Notes under the pieces: model-generated
Told to the model about the DNA's origin: nothing
What the model saw: only the letters and a program-made list of their open reading frames with translations
Databases searched by the model: none
DNA from: Imbricaverruca yamaguchii
Taxonomy: Eukaryota > Arthropoda > Thecostraca > Neoverrucidae
Length of the DNA: 64,000 nucleotides
Reading direction: 5' to 3'
Assembly: GCA_034440575.1 (NCBI GenBank)
Contig: JAOTOL010001660.1
Location: forward strand, 2,841,001-2,905,000
Shown: positions 1 through 10,547 of the stretch, one piece after another
Layout: every line of letters starts with the position of its first letter
How positions within the stretch are numbered: position 1 is the stretch's first letter
Made by a program: the position numbers and the translations under genes

Positions 1-204
1 TGGCGGGGTAAAGCTGGCGATAAGGGCGTGCTTCGGACAGAAGGGTGATCGGTCGGCCGGCCGGTAGATAACTTCACGACTTCGATTGGAAGCGAGATGT
101 GCTTAATCGCCTTATCGTGAAGATCGAATCAGACGAGATCGTCGCAAAGAGGATGGGCAGTGGTCTTCTGCGAACTATCCGCACCGCAGATAAAGAGCAA
201 GAGG

Positions 205-350
205 TGGAGAACCCTGTATGTTCCCAAGGTCAGCTCGCGTGACGCGCAGCGGTCTGTGCCAGATCACTCACGAGAGATGGAGAACCTTGTGTGTTCCTGA
301 TGTGAGCATGCGTAACCCGTAGTAGTCGGCGCCAGGTCGCTAACAAGACA
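205..350. repeat. 73-bp imperfect tandem duplication
   Basis: Two diverged copies lie head to tail. The phrase tggagaacc begins at 205 and again at 278, and both copies continue with a similar tgt-gttcc stretch and a later cca-atcactcac / cca-gtcgctaac stretch. No function is visible. Confidence 0.6.
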
Positions 351-1463
351 GTGATTTTCCGCTCGTCGGTTGAACGAATCCTGAAGTGCAAGTGAGTACA
401 GCTTTTGCAAGGATTGTCAATCATCGCACTGTCGATGCCCGGATCAATTCGTCCCGAACTCCTGATGCGCTAAAAGAAATATATATTCTAGAAGCTGAGT
501 ATCGAACACTTGTGAAGGAAAATCGTGGGTTTATCTTCACCGACGAGAATGGCTGGGCACTGGAGGTAACCGTTAAACGCCAAAACAATGGCGTCTTTCG
601 ATCTTACAGGAAGACTGAAGTGTGACCCGAGATGTTCTACCATGAGAACTCACTGCTCTCAATGAAGTAATCTTGAGCTCAGATGCATCGTGGAATTGAA
701 AGACCGGCATTTTCATGCGCATATAAAACACCAAAGTCAACTCGGTATCGTGCATCTGCTTGTCTGAGGAGCACGAGGAGCAGTTTCTGCCTGCATACCG
801 ACAGCGGTGCCAACGCAACGGCCACGTTCTCCTTCAGGATAGCACCCCGTCCCACCGAAGCCGAACTTTCATCTCGAAAGAGCTGTGGCCACCCAACTCC
901 ACCGGCGAGATATCACTTTACTATGTGTGAGACGTCTTGAAGTAGACGTTTACGGAAGCATGGCTGAACACTTCACGTCATTGCGAGAGTTCGGGGACCA
1001 TATCGTGGCGAAATGGATGGAGGCATCGTCGGACACCATCCTGATACGTCGATGGAGGATGCGCCTCAGCGCTCTTTTGCTGAATGAGTGGCGTTATTAT
1101 CAAAACGTTTAAGTAAGCCTAAGACGAAATCCATAATTTTTCATGGTTATGGGAATTGTCGCAATGATACAAACATACTCACAGAAAGCTGAAATTGTAC
1201 ACAAATCTTTCAAATTGCCTGGGATACAATCATGCCATATGTCAATTATCTAGCACTGATGGTTAAGTTTGTATTTCTGTATAAACTTCGGAAGGTCTAT
1301 TTGGTCACATGGTACATACACAGAAGTAGACTCGTTCGCAACAAATCACTAATATAAACGTATCTTCATACTGGTTTTCGGTGTGGCAATACGTTTTGAG
1401 TCCAGAATATCTACTGCACGTCTTGGGCGTCGTGTTAAATTGACTTCGAACAGGAGCAGTTAG
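351..1463. other. Unique sequence, no gene recognised
   Basis: This stretch holds only short open frames. The best is 386-625 on the plus strand (79 codons), whose product I do not recognise. No splice pair, repeat or RNA gene could be supported. The frames are too short and overlap too many alternatives on both strands to call coding. Confidence 0.5.
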
Positions 1464-2255
1464 CCCTTCCCGTCTCGGGGGTCTTCAACCGCCCCCCCCT
1501 CAGGGTTTTCGCGGATAGCGGATGAACGGCGCGCCGAAGCGTACCCAAGTTTGGCATGCCTTTTCCCACATCAATTTGATATGCTGATTCAACATGTTTA
1601 GGTCAGGTCATCTACGGTCAACGAGTTAGTCAAGGTCAAGTGAGGTCACCTCCAAAAAAGTTCAACCGGTCGTCACGCTTTAATACAGATATTTTGATGA
1701 AACTTTCAGCGTTTGCATATCTTTACGGATGCAACAAAATGTACGAGTTGATTTTTTTTCGTTTTTGAAAACATAAATTTTGCGTATTTGCCAAATTGCA
1801 GTTCAAATAGAGGATTCTGGCTAAAGTAAGTATTTTTCTTAGGGCAAGTTGACTTCCAACGATTTTCGGTCTGCTCTACCCATTGAAAAAGGAAAATTAA
1901 AGAGAACTTGAAAACTCAAAATTTTAAAATTGGAGTGCCAAAACAAATCATAGCCCTGTTCGATTTCACTGTCCTTTTCTCATTCCAAATAATTTGTTTT
2001 CTTCATATATCCCCCAAAATGAATTCAGAGTCAAAAACATAATATAAGTCGTGAAAAGTCGTCAAAATCTAGCACCCCTGGTGACGTCACTTTTGGGGGG
2101 AAATTGTTTTGGGGGTGGACGCGGACCCTACTCGTCGAGCTCTTTCCGTTGACACCTCTTTCGTTTTCGTGCGATGCTTAGTTAGGATTTTGGAGGGTCT
2201 TCAATCGCCCCCCCCGAGACAGGGTGTGAGGATTTGACCGGAAAGACGGCGAGGG
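1464..2255 (-). mobile_element. Dispersed element family 2, copy A (non-autonomous, inverted)
   Basis: Read on the minus strand, this segment matches 48574-49418 (copy C) and 22213-23043 (copy B) from end to end. The left end is CCCTCGCCGTCTTTCC followed by a G-run, and the other end, read inward, starts CCCTTCCCGTCTCGGGGG, giving imperfect terminal inverted repeats of about 12 bp around a CCGTCT core. Internal landmarks shared by all copies are cgacgagtagg/tatgg, a cttttcacgactta block, gggtagagc, gcatcc-taaagata-gcaaacgct and gacctcacttgac. No transposase-like open frame is present, so this is a MITE-like element or an unclassified non-autonomous repeat. The target-site duplication could not be resolved. 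Confidence 0.75.
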
Positions 2256-2394
2256 TTAATAACCGCCCCTATTCACCCTTCCTGCAAACCTTTAGAGATT
2301 TTGCAGTTGCCGAAGTATCCTGTCGCCTACCACCAAATGGTTGATTAATTAGCAATTGAAGATCACAGATGTAACAGGTTAGTGCAACGAATTA

Positions 2395-3347
2395 CCTCGT
2401 TTACATGAGCAGGTCAGCCGTAAACGGAAATTTCCGATCCTGTCGATTCGTAGAAGTTCCGATCGCACGGCTCGTTTACAAGAGCGAGGCAGCCACCTGA
2501 TCGTATTTTTGCGATTTGACGGCTGACGCAATGTGGTGAAAACTTCCGAATATTTGACGCATTTTTGCGCTTCTGACGCACCTGCTTAGCAACGGCAACT
2601 GCTTACACAGTCACAAGGTATCATCAATGATCCACGTAGTTAGAGGTTGTTGGGCGGATATATAGGGAATCTGTGAATTCGAAGATTTCACGCAGCCGAT
2701 GACACGTCGCAAATGACAACATAACCCTTTCTTCTTCGTGAATCATATGGTGCATTGTTTCCAGGCCAAACTATGTTCTATAGTATAGGTTCCGGGCTCT
2801 GCAGTGGTGCATTGCTCCAGACGGTGTCTTGTTCCAGACTGTGCAATAGTCGAATATACGGTAAATCAGGTTCACTACGCAATCCGAGAGATAAATCAGC
2901 AAAATCCAAACGCTGTAGCGAATCCGCATGTTGACCACTCCGCCACATCATAAAACTCACGGTTGGGGTACGCACCAATAACGTGATGTCTCAGCGCGGC
3001 TTTCAGCTGTTGCGTGTCTGATTTTTGTGTTTCATCACTAGGTTTGCAATTAGAATAGAGAACAAGACGTCTATTTTTCATCTTTACCCTGAATTTACCC
3101 AACACATAGCAGATAATAGCTTCAAAAATTAACATGATCCTTGCAGCCGTTCCGCTATTTGTTCATGATTGGCGCTTATCGCAAACTTCCACCTACCGAA
3201 GCATAAATTTGCGTTAAGCTTTTCGCATGTTTTGCTACGCAAAAGCCCGTTTACAGTATTTTCGTATTTTCGTACTCGAGGGCAGTATTTTCGCAAGTTT
3301 TCCTAATCGCATCGTATTCAAAAGTTCTCCTGCTCATGTAAACAGGG
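2395..3347 (+). mobile_element. Dispersed element family 1, copy 1 (TIR element with TA target duplication)
   Basis: The element starts CCTCGTTTACATGAGCAGG and ends CCTGCTCATGTAAACAGGG, an inverted repeat of about 19 bp with one mismatch, flanked on both sides by TA. A second copy with the same length, order and orientation lies at 10548-11510. Degenerate relatives of the terminus recur inside it (cgtttacaagagcgaggcag near 2480; cccgtttacag near 3247), so it has sub-terminal repeats. About 950 bp, no transposase frame: this fits a non-autonomous DNA transposon. TA duplication is known for Tc1/mariner-type elements, but the superfamily is not proven here. Confidence 0.82.
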
Positions 3348-3419
3348 TAAATGACAGGAACTATTTCCACTCTTCTCTCCCAATCTTCCACACTAAGTGA
3401 ATATTTGGCTCAGACTTGC

Positions 3420-3537
3420 TGAAGGATTAGGAGAGAAGGGCAGCACCGGACAGTCCCAGGTGAAATCTGAAACTCTCTGAAGGGCCGGGAGAGAATGACA
3501 GATTCAGACAGTCCTAGGTGAAATCCGGAAGCACTTT
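3420..3537. repeat. 58-bp imperfect tandem duplication
   Basis: Two copies begin gaagg at 3420 and 3478 and share gggagagaa/ggagagaag and cagtcc-aggtgaaatc stretches. It lies just outside the family 1 element. Confidence 0.5.
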
Positions 3538-3838
3538 GGAGATGGGGCTGACCAGCAATAGGAAATTGATAAGATGTCATGAGTACATGATGCGTTGAAA
3601 GGCAATGCTGCGCTTAACTTTAGGGTTAATAACCTCTTTGGACCCGATTTAAATCAAACAATCAACACATGTCAAAGCATTTCGACATTCATCTGATGTA
3701 ATGGTACAATGACACTGTCACGATTGAGTGATCTGATAACGTTAAGCTCAACTGAGATGCCGCATGAAAAATCCACAGCCTGCCGAATCTCAGAAGACGC
3801 TACAGGCTTGGTGAGGATGTCGACAAGTCGGAAATTGG
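3538..3838. other. Unique sequence, nothing recognised
   Basis: Only short frames without recognisable products are seen between the small duplication and the CpG-rich island. Confidence 0.5.
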
Positions 3839-3839
3839 C

Positions 3840-4332
3840 ACCACTCTGGGGCCCGCCACCGCAACTGGACGCATTTTTCCCTCCGATCGAGGGTGCCGTC
3901 AGGGAGTGGACGGACATTTTTCCGAATCCGTGCTGTCCGGATTAACTGGCCGGGAGGGGCTCGCGCATACTTTCGTTCCGATCGGCCGACCCTGAGAGCC
4001 GGCCACTATCGCCATCGACATCTGCCACGCTATGCGCCGTCACCGCCGCAACTGTCTCGGCGCGGCGGTCGCGCCGCATGCGACCGGCGCACCTCAGGTG
4101 GAGCCCCACGATCCGGGGGCGGGGCGGGGGCGGGGGGATGGGCTGCGGGGCGCCTTAGTTCCACCGCGGTCACGTGCCATCGGAACCGTGCCGCTTCCGG
4201 TCGCCGGTACACGGCCGCGACGCGCAGATCGATGCAATGCGCGATATGCACACGACGACGGCCGTCGGGCGGCGCGTCGTCTCGGCGTGCCCACCGTGAC
4301 GTCACGGGTCCGTCGGGGATGACTGTGTCCGC
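3840..4332. promoter_or_regulatory. CpG-rich island with GC boxes and a 14-bp CRE palindrome
   Basis: The segment is strongly GC- and CpG-rich compared with its surroundings. It carries a GC-box run (gggggcggggcgggggcggg, about 4116-4135) and the perfect palindrome CCGTGACGTCACGG at 4295-4308, which contains a full cAMP-response element (TGACGTCA). Such features are typical of housekeeping-type promoters. Several open frames on both strands here are explained by GC content and are not called genes. No transcription start or adjacent first exon could be fixed. Confidence 0.45.
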
Positions 4333-4560
4333 CTGTTGTGGCGTGGTTGAGATCGTTTTGGGTGGTTGTCCCCGCCTGCTGTGAGGTGAGCGATCCGTCA
4401 GAGGTGGTTGTCACCGCATGCAGCGAGGTGACGAATCTGTCCGAGATTGATTGTTTCCGCCTGTTCGCTGTCAGGGGCTCCATTGAGTTGCCAAATATGA
4501 CCGGCTAGTCTTCTAGATGACACGAGCCTACAATGGTACAGCTTAATAACCTCACTCAGG

Positions 4561-4720
4561 CGATCAAGATGGCACTCCTATCCCAGTGACGTCACAAAAG
4601 CGATCAAAAGGGCACTCCTCTTCCAGTTACATCACCGATACGATTGAGAGGGCGCATGCCTCCCTATGACGTTACCGAGACTATAGAGAGGGCGCTCGTC
4701 TCTTTTTCGAAGTTCTTCTT
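4561..4720. repeat. 40-bp degenerate tandem repeat, about 4 units
   Basis: Related starts cgatcaagatggcactcc, cgatcaaaagggcactcc, cgattgagagggcgcatg and a weaker fourth occur at 4561, 4601, 4641 and about 4681. The first unit contains a full CRE (TGACGTCA, 4587-4594), decayed in the others. Confidence 0.6.
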
Positions 4721-4732
4721 TTCTAAGATCTC

Positions 4733-5680
4733 TTTAGGTCAGGTCGGCCTATGTAGGTCGGGTTGACCCCCGTAGGCCCGATTGTCCTCTGTTGGTCGGG
4801 TTGACCTCCGCAGGCAAGGATGGCCTCTGTGGGTCAGGATGGCCTCTGTAAGTCGGCTTGGCCTCTGTATGTCGGGCTGCCATCTGTAGGGCTGCCATCT
4901 GTAGGGCTTCCATCTGTAGGTCGGGTTGTCCTCTATAGGTCAGGCTGGCCTCTGTAGGTCAGGTTAGCCTCTGTGGGTCAGGTTGGCCTCTGTAGGTCAG
5001 GTTAGCCTCTGTGGGTCTGGCTGGCCTCTGTATTTCGGCTTGACCTCTGTATGTCGGGCTGCCATCTGAAGGGCTGCCATCTGTAGGGCTTCCATCTGTA
5101 GGTTAGGCTGGCCTCTGTAGGTCAGGTTAGCCTCTGTGGGTCTGGCTGGCCTCTGTAGTTCGGCTTGACCTCTGTATGTCGGGCTGCCTCTGTAGGTCGG
5201 GTTGCTCTTGGCCAGGCTGGCCTCTGTAGGTCAGGTTAGCCTCTGTGGGTCTGGCTGGCCTCTGTAGTTCGGCTTGACCTCTGTATGTCGGGCTGCCATC
5301 TGTAGGTCGGGTTGTACTCTATAGGCCAGGCTGGCCTCTGTAGGTCAGGTTAGCCTCTGTGGGTCTGGCTGGCCTCTGTAGTTCGGCTTGACCTCTGTAT
5401 GTCGGGCTGCCATCTGTAGGTCGGGTTGCTCTGTAGGCTCTATCTGTAGGCCAGGCTGGCCTCTGTAGGTCAGGTTAGCCTCTGTGGGTCTGGCTGGCCT
5501 CTGTAGTTCGGCTTGACCTCTGTATGTCGGGCTGCCATCTGTAGGTCGGGTTGTACTCTATAGGCCAGGCTGGCCTCTGTAGGTCAGGTTAGCCTCTGTG
5601 GGTCTGGATGGCCTCTGTAGTTCGGCTTGACCTCTGTATGTCGGGATGACCTCTGTCGGAGGAGTTTCGCCGATGGTACT
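4733..5680. repeat. 20-bp minisatellite with 114-125-bp higher-order repeat
   Basis: The basic unit resembles ctctgtaggtcaggttggc. Within it a longer block recurs: ccaggctgg followed by the same series of variant units ends at 5220, 5334, 5459 and 5573, spacings of 114, 125 and 114 bp. A second block of the same 20-bp family lies at 8500-8845. Stops occur in all frames, so it is not coding. Confidence 0.88.
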
Positions 5681-5829
5681 GCAGCCCGTCTGATGAGACG
5701 GGAGCTAATTCCATGTGAAAGGAGCTAATTTTCGCTATATTCGTATCACTAAACACTTCGTATATTTGCGCTGCCTGACAAATGATTTTAAACCTAATCA
5801 GAAAAGGTACTGGCCATTCTTGAAATGCG

Positions 5830-7420
5830 CCTCAAAGAGAACTTGTGCGTCACCTATGTCGCACGATCAGCACAGGGACAACACTTCCGATGACAGCAAA
5901 CGCGCAGCTGGTGGGAATGAGGGTTTTGCAGCAAAATTAACAAATTCAGCGGTGGAGCAGCACTTTATTTCACCAGTATGCCCTCTGGATTCTCTTTCCG
6001 GGCTGAGCATACCAGAAGCAGCAGTGATCGCAGCCTTGCAGTCCATCAGCCCCCACAGGGCTTGCGGACCAGCCGGTGTGAGCGCATGCATAATCTGTAG
6101 GGTTGCGGGATAACTCAGAAGAGCTCTTACCAAAACATTCAACCTTTCAGTACATGCAGGCGAATTTATAAACCGACGGAGAGAAGCAAACATCATTCGA
6201 GGGAAGGAGTTTTCTGGAGTTTTTTTTTCGTGGGGCTTTCGCCCCACCATCTTTGTTTTAGTCCACCAACATCTGGCTTTCTTAACATGGAACCCAATGG
6301 GATGGTCCCCACCAACAAAACTGGTAACACTCATTGCGTTCATGCATGGCAACACTCACTGGCAACACTCATTGCCCCACGAATAATTTCTCCATCTTCT
6401 CCATCCATCCATCATTCCCATATGAAAAAGGCGACGATGATACATATCCCCCCAAAATACCGATCCGTCTCGTTACCTTTACTCGAAAAAGCACTGGAGA
6501 TGGCAGTATTTAGCGTGCTTTCAGTATGTGATTGCTGTATTATGTGCCCAGCAACATGGCTTGATACCAAAACGGTCAGGCTAAAAAATCTAGCCGACTA
6601 TCTTTCTTCTGTGTGGTGGAGCGGGCGGCGATGTTGGACAGATATCAGATGGATGCAATTTGCACAGATGAATCAGCCGTTTTCCAAAGTGCAAATCACA
6701 CTTTTGTCACCAGCAAGTCCAAACAACCGTAATACCATCCGCGGGACTTTCCTGCAGGACTGAAGATTTTCAGATTCCGGAAGGATCATTGCTGTTTCCT
6801 CTTCTCTGTTATTAACGACTTACCGCAAGAACTCCACTCTAAGTGTCTTCGTTATGCAGAAAATATAAAAATGTTCGGCAAAACTACTTCTCCAGCTGAC
6901 GGCTTATCGCTGCAGCAGGACGTCGATTGTCTGGTGGCATGGTCCGCCACACGTTGATCAGATATAGATCCTGACATGTGCATAACGTTGACGGTGCGGA
7001 CGTTCACCATGCGGACCCCACGTTCTCCACTTCAGTAGGAGAGCACGCCTCTCCTGATGAAGTGCAAAAATAACAATCTCTAAATAGAAGATGCTGACAA
7101 ATTCGCGGTTTGGATGCAATACTGGATTAATCACCTGGGGCTCAACATGACGACATCGAATGAAAAATAAAGAGAGCTCTTGGTCTGTTAAAGCGAACCC
7201 TTCAGACTGGAACAAAGCAGTTCAAACTCAAACACAGTGCAGTAGCGACTGCGTACTTCGCCAAAGTACGCTCTATTTTAAGACACGACAGCCTCATTTG
7301 GACTGCCGCCGCTGCCACTCATAGTATGCGGGTCCATCAAGTACCATACTTATTCCTGATATGGCTGCTATTTCACACGCCAGCGGGTTCCGCGTTCTTC
7401 GTATCATGCAATGGTCTACA
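5830..7420 (+). pseudogene. Decayed LINE reverse transcriptase (Jockey/CR1-like non-LTR retrotransposon)
   Basis: Conserved blocks of a non-LTR reverse transcriptase occur in the right order but in shifting frames. The pre-RT block ALQSISPHRACGPAGVS (about 6030-6090) is followed by LTKTFNLSVHAGEF (about 6125-6170). EKGDDDTYPP and YRSVSLPLLEKALEMA (6420-6500) match the KKGD...NYRPISL...KILE block. QQHGLIPKRS (about 6547) matches QHGFRPGRS, then IPEGSLLFPLL and INDLP (6773-6830) match VPQGSxLGPLLFxxxINDLP. RYAENIKMFG (about 6854) stands where the YADD catalytic box should be, so the two aspartates are lost. LQQDVDCLVAWS and a C-terminal ALGLLKRT...AYFAKVRSILRHDSLIW block (7170-7310) follow. Frameshifts, stops and a roughly 230-bp insertion (6190-6420) make it non-functional. 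The 5' end is not identified. Confidence 0.85.
6245..6420 (+). repeat. Dispersed repeat inserted in the LINE (family 3, copy 1)
   Basis: This stretch interrupts the LINE between its LTKTFNLS and KGDD blocks. It resembles the host sequence around the SINE at 60.0-60.3 kb: both contain cttaacatgg, a gggat-g-ccccacc stretch, ggcagcagtcattgcc / ggcaacactcattgcc, atttctcc and then ccatatg. It is probably an unclassified transposon fragment. Confidence 0.55.
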
Positions 7421-8499
7421 CCGTTTTATAATTAATTTCGCAGCTTCCAAGCCCAAACAATTTGACTTGCCTTTCATTTGAAGCATCCTTAAAAACAATG
7501 TGGACATGTGCGACCATTCGGACATTCATTCCTTCGAATGTGTCAAGTCGATTAACCCTCGAACGATGTGCTGTATTGATACCAAGCGCACGTGTTAACA
7601 GGGTACAGTCGGGTCTATTTTGCAGACTTTCCAGGCTAGAATGCACTGTGGACTCCTTGCACGCTCCATGAGCGTCATTCAAGACAGAAGCGAAATGAAT
7701 TTATATGTGTTGTAGGTCATTGCACAATGGAGAGGACGTGGAACCCGATGACGTGTGAAATAGCAACCACATCCGGAACATGCGCTGTGCTCGATCGATC
7801 TACCCGCTCGGTGTGGGTGTCGGCAATGAGGCAATGGTCGTCCAAATGAGGCTGGCGCATCCCGAAATAGAACGTACATCGGCCAGGTATGCAGCGATTG
7901 CAGCACTACGCTTGGATTTTTGTCGGGCGATTACTACGGCCAGATAGCGACTGATAGCACCAGGCTGCAGGGGCGGGTACCGAGGGGGAGGGGCTCTGCA
8001 GGCATGTGCCTCTCCCCATGGAAAGCTGACTCACCGCCGTCCAGGAACGGTGCCCTTCAGGAAGTCTCAATGGCACACTCCCCCACTCAACGGAGTTTTT
8101 TTTTCAGTCAAAGTCGCCCCTTTGAGGAGAAAAGGCGTACCCCTTCAGTATGCTCGAGGGCACCTCCCCTGAATCAGCGACTTTGTGCGCTGAAGATACC
8201 ACTCGGAGGAAATGTGCTCCTCCTCATGAGAAGTCCTAGATCCGCCCTTGATATTCTGGTCATTATTTGTCCCGTGTCATCACATGTTTGTGTACTGACT
8301 CTTTTGCCTGACCATTTTAGTGTATATCAAGTTACTTACCAATATTTTAGGCCACACATTTAAATCGTGTTGGTATCTCCTGTACTGCACACTTGTTTGT
8401 TCTCGCATGCTTTAGAGTGGTTTTAACATACCTTGACTTCATATGTCGGTGGATGCCTACTCTGTTGATGATTACTTGTGAATAAGCGAATACACGAGT
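7421..8499. other. Unique sequence, no gene recognised
   Basis: Open frames here are short (the longest is 147 codons, 7920-8363 plus) and their products are not recognised. The first 250 bases may include the last decayed part of the LINE, but no motif supports that. Confidence 0.45.
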
Positions 8500-8845
8500 T
8501 AGCCTCTGGCAGTTGGGTTGGCTTCTGCCCGTTAGGTTGGTCTCTGTCTGTCGGGTTGACCTCTATCGGCTGGGTTGGCCTCTGTCGGTCGGATTGACCT
8601 CTGTCGGTTGGATTCGTCTCTGTCCGCCGAGTTGAGCTCTGGTGGTCGGATTTGTCTCCGCATGTCGGGATGGCCTCTGTAGGTCGGGTCGGCCTCTGTA
8701 GATCTGGTTGGCCTCTGTCGGTTGGGTTGGCCTCTGTAGATCGGGTTGGCCTCTGTACGTCGGGATGGCCTCTGTAGGCCGGGTTGGCCTCTGTAGGTCA
8801 GGTTGGCCTCTGTAGGTCGGGATGGCCCCTGCCAGTGGCCTCGCC
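8500..8845. repeat. 20-bp minisatellite, second block of the 4.7-kb family
   Basis: About 17 degenerate units of the type ggttggcctctgtaggtcgg. The monomer is the same family as the array at 4733-5680, although 2.8 kb of LINE and unique DNA separates them. Confidence 0.85.
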
Positions 8846-8974
8846 CTCTGATGTTCAGTCTGTTGGGTGGGAAACACGGATGTTGGCTATCAGCCGGCTG
8901 CTGTCTGCCACGCGAAGACGTCAGGCAGTAGTCCGACCCTCTGCCTGCTGCGACTGAGCCCTCGGGCTCTGCCT

Positions 8975-9690
8975 GTGGCGTGCTGTGCCTGTTGCGTGCT
9001 GTGCCTGTTGCGTGCTGTGCCTGTTGCGTGTTGTGCCTGTTGCGTGCTGTGCCTGTTGCGTGCTGTGCCTGTTGCGTGCTGTGCCTGATGTGTGCTGTGC
9101 CTGTTGCGTGTTATGCCTGTTGCGTGCTGTGCCTGTTGCGTGCTGTGCCTGTTGCGTGCTGTGCCTGTTGCGTGCTGTGCCTGCTGCGTGCTGTGCCTGT
9201 TGCGTGGTGTGCCTGTTGCGTGCTGTGCCTGTTGCGTGCTGTGCCTGTTGCGTGTTGTGCTTGTTGCGTGCTGTGCCTGTTGCGTGCTGTGCCTGCTGCG
9301 TGCTGTGCCTGTTGCGTGGTGTGCCTGTTGCGTGCTGTGCCTGTTGCGTGCTGTGCCTGTTGCGTGCTGTGCCTGTTACGTGCTGTGCCTGTGGCGTGCT
9401 GTGCCTGTTGCGTGCTGTGCCTGTTGCGTGCTGTGCCTGTTGCGTGTTGTGCCTGTTGCGTGCTGTGCCTGTTGCGTGCTGTGCCTGCTGCGTGCTGTGC
9501 CTGTTGCGTGTTATGCCTGTTGCGTGCTGTGCCTGTTGCGTGCTGTGCCTGTTGCGTGCTGTGCCTGTTGCGTGCTGTACCTGCTGCGTGCTGTGCCTGC
9601 TGCGTGCTGTGCCTGTTGCGTGCTGTGCCTGTTGCGTGCTGTGCCTGTTGCGTGCTGTGCCTATTGCGTGCTGTGCCTGTTGCCCTTCAG
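8975..9690. repeat. 16-bp minisatellite, about 45 copies
   Basis: The unit is gcgtgctgtgcctgtt with few substitutions. The halves gcgtgctg and tgcctgtt are themselves alike, so the unit may have begun as an 8-mer. Because 16 is not a multiple of 3 and the unit is stop-free in every phase, all three plus frames (16-residue VPVACCACCVLCLLRA repeats) and one minus frame stay open. This is not evidence of a gene. Confidence 0.95.
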
Positions 9691-9744
9691 GGTGGGAGCG
9701 GAGAGCCCCAGGCACTTCCTTGTGATGAATCTAATTCACGCTGA

Positions 9745-10259
9745 CCAGCCGATGGAAGTAAGATCGAAAAGATAGGTATAAGCGGCATCTCAATATCGAA
9801 CATTTTATGTTCATAAAAACTAATCGTAATTTGGTAGGAAGTTAAACATCCATTTGTCTGGGTTATACGCCCCGAATTAACAAAAATACTTTTGAAAATG
9901 TATGCTCTCTACCGTATCTAACCAGTACAACTTAAAAACCATGAACTACTAAGCAATATCCATGGCTCCAAGTTGTCAATTAGTTCAGTTACTTAGTTGG
10001 CATTTACCGGGCTGCAATATTTATGCTACACTTGACATTGAGCTTACCAGTCAGTGATTACTCATGTTTTTTCATTGATAACGTCCCAATATTTATGTCT
10101 GTTTGTGTTACCACCAATATATACCGCCTATCGAATATGGGCAGGATGCACATTATCAGTATATTGATATTCACAGCATGGTTTTGTATTGGTTCCAGGT
10201 GTAAGCATGTTCATGTTTGGTACCATACGCAATATGTGCATACATGTAAGGGCGCCATC
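9745..10259. other. Unique AT-richer sequence, no gene recognised
   Basis: An 87-codon open frame at 10023-10286 runs into a retroposon tail and is not considered coding. Nothing else is seen. Confidence 0.5.
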
Positions 10260-10272
10260 ATCATCAGACAGA

Positions 10273-10334
10273 TGGGCGCTACATGACCGACGTAGTCAAT
10301 GCGCCCCTAAACCCCAATAACCAACCAACCAACC
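10273..10334 (+). mobile_element. 5'-truncated retroposon 3' tail with target-site duplication
   Basis: A 62-bp insertion is flanked by atcatcagacaga (10260-10272) and atcaccagacaga (10335-10347), a 13-bp duplication with one mismatch. It contains gggcgct ... atgcgccc, which can pair as a GGGCGC/GCGCCC stem, followed by ctaaaccccaataa and an (aacc)n tail. The same stem and tail form the insertion at 11427-11477. A 3' stem-loop plus short simple tail is characteristic of some LINE and SINE 3' ends that their reverse transcriptase recognises. Confidence 0.75.
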
Positions 10335-10547
10335 ATCACCAGACAGACGTTGAAGGCTGGAATGCATGCACTAACATCACTGCAGGCCCTTTCCTCTTCC
10401 AGTAGCCGGTGGCGACGGTCGGGTATTGCCTCGGGGAGGTCCCGGCTACATCACTGGCACCGACAGTCGCCATGCTTCTGATCCAGCCCAGTGAGCAGCA
10501 GGCTGTGATGCCGCGTGTCAGCATACTGTGAGCATTTGACACACCTA

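Noticed and set aside
386..625. 79-codon frame near the left edge
   Set aside because: Too short, not recognised, and without splice or promoter context. Mentioned only within the unique-sequence entry.
3893..4483. 163-codon and 129-codon frames in the 4-kb CpG island
   Set aside because: Same GC effect; arginine/alanine/proline-rich frames on both strands without motifs.
5680..5730. Hammerhead ribozyme core (ctgatgag within cccgtctgatgagacggga, later gaaa)
   Set aside because: The ctgatga is better explained as the loop of a 7-bp hairpin. The putative stem II before gaaa does not pair beyond two or three bases.
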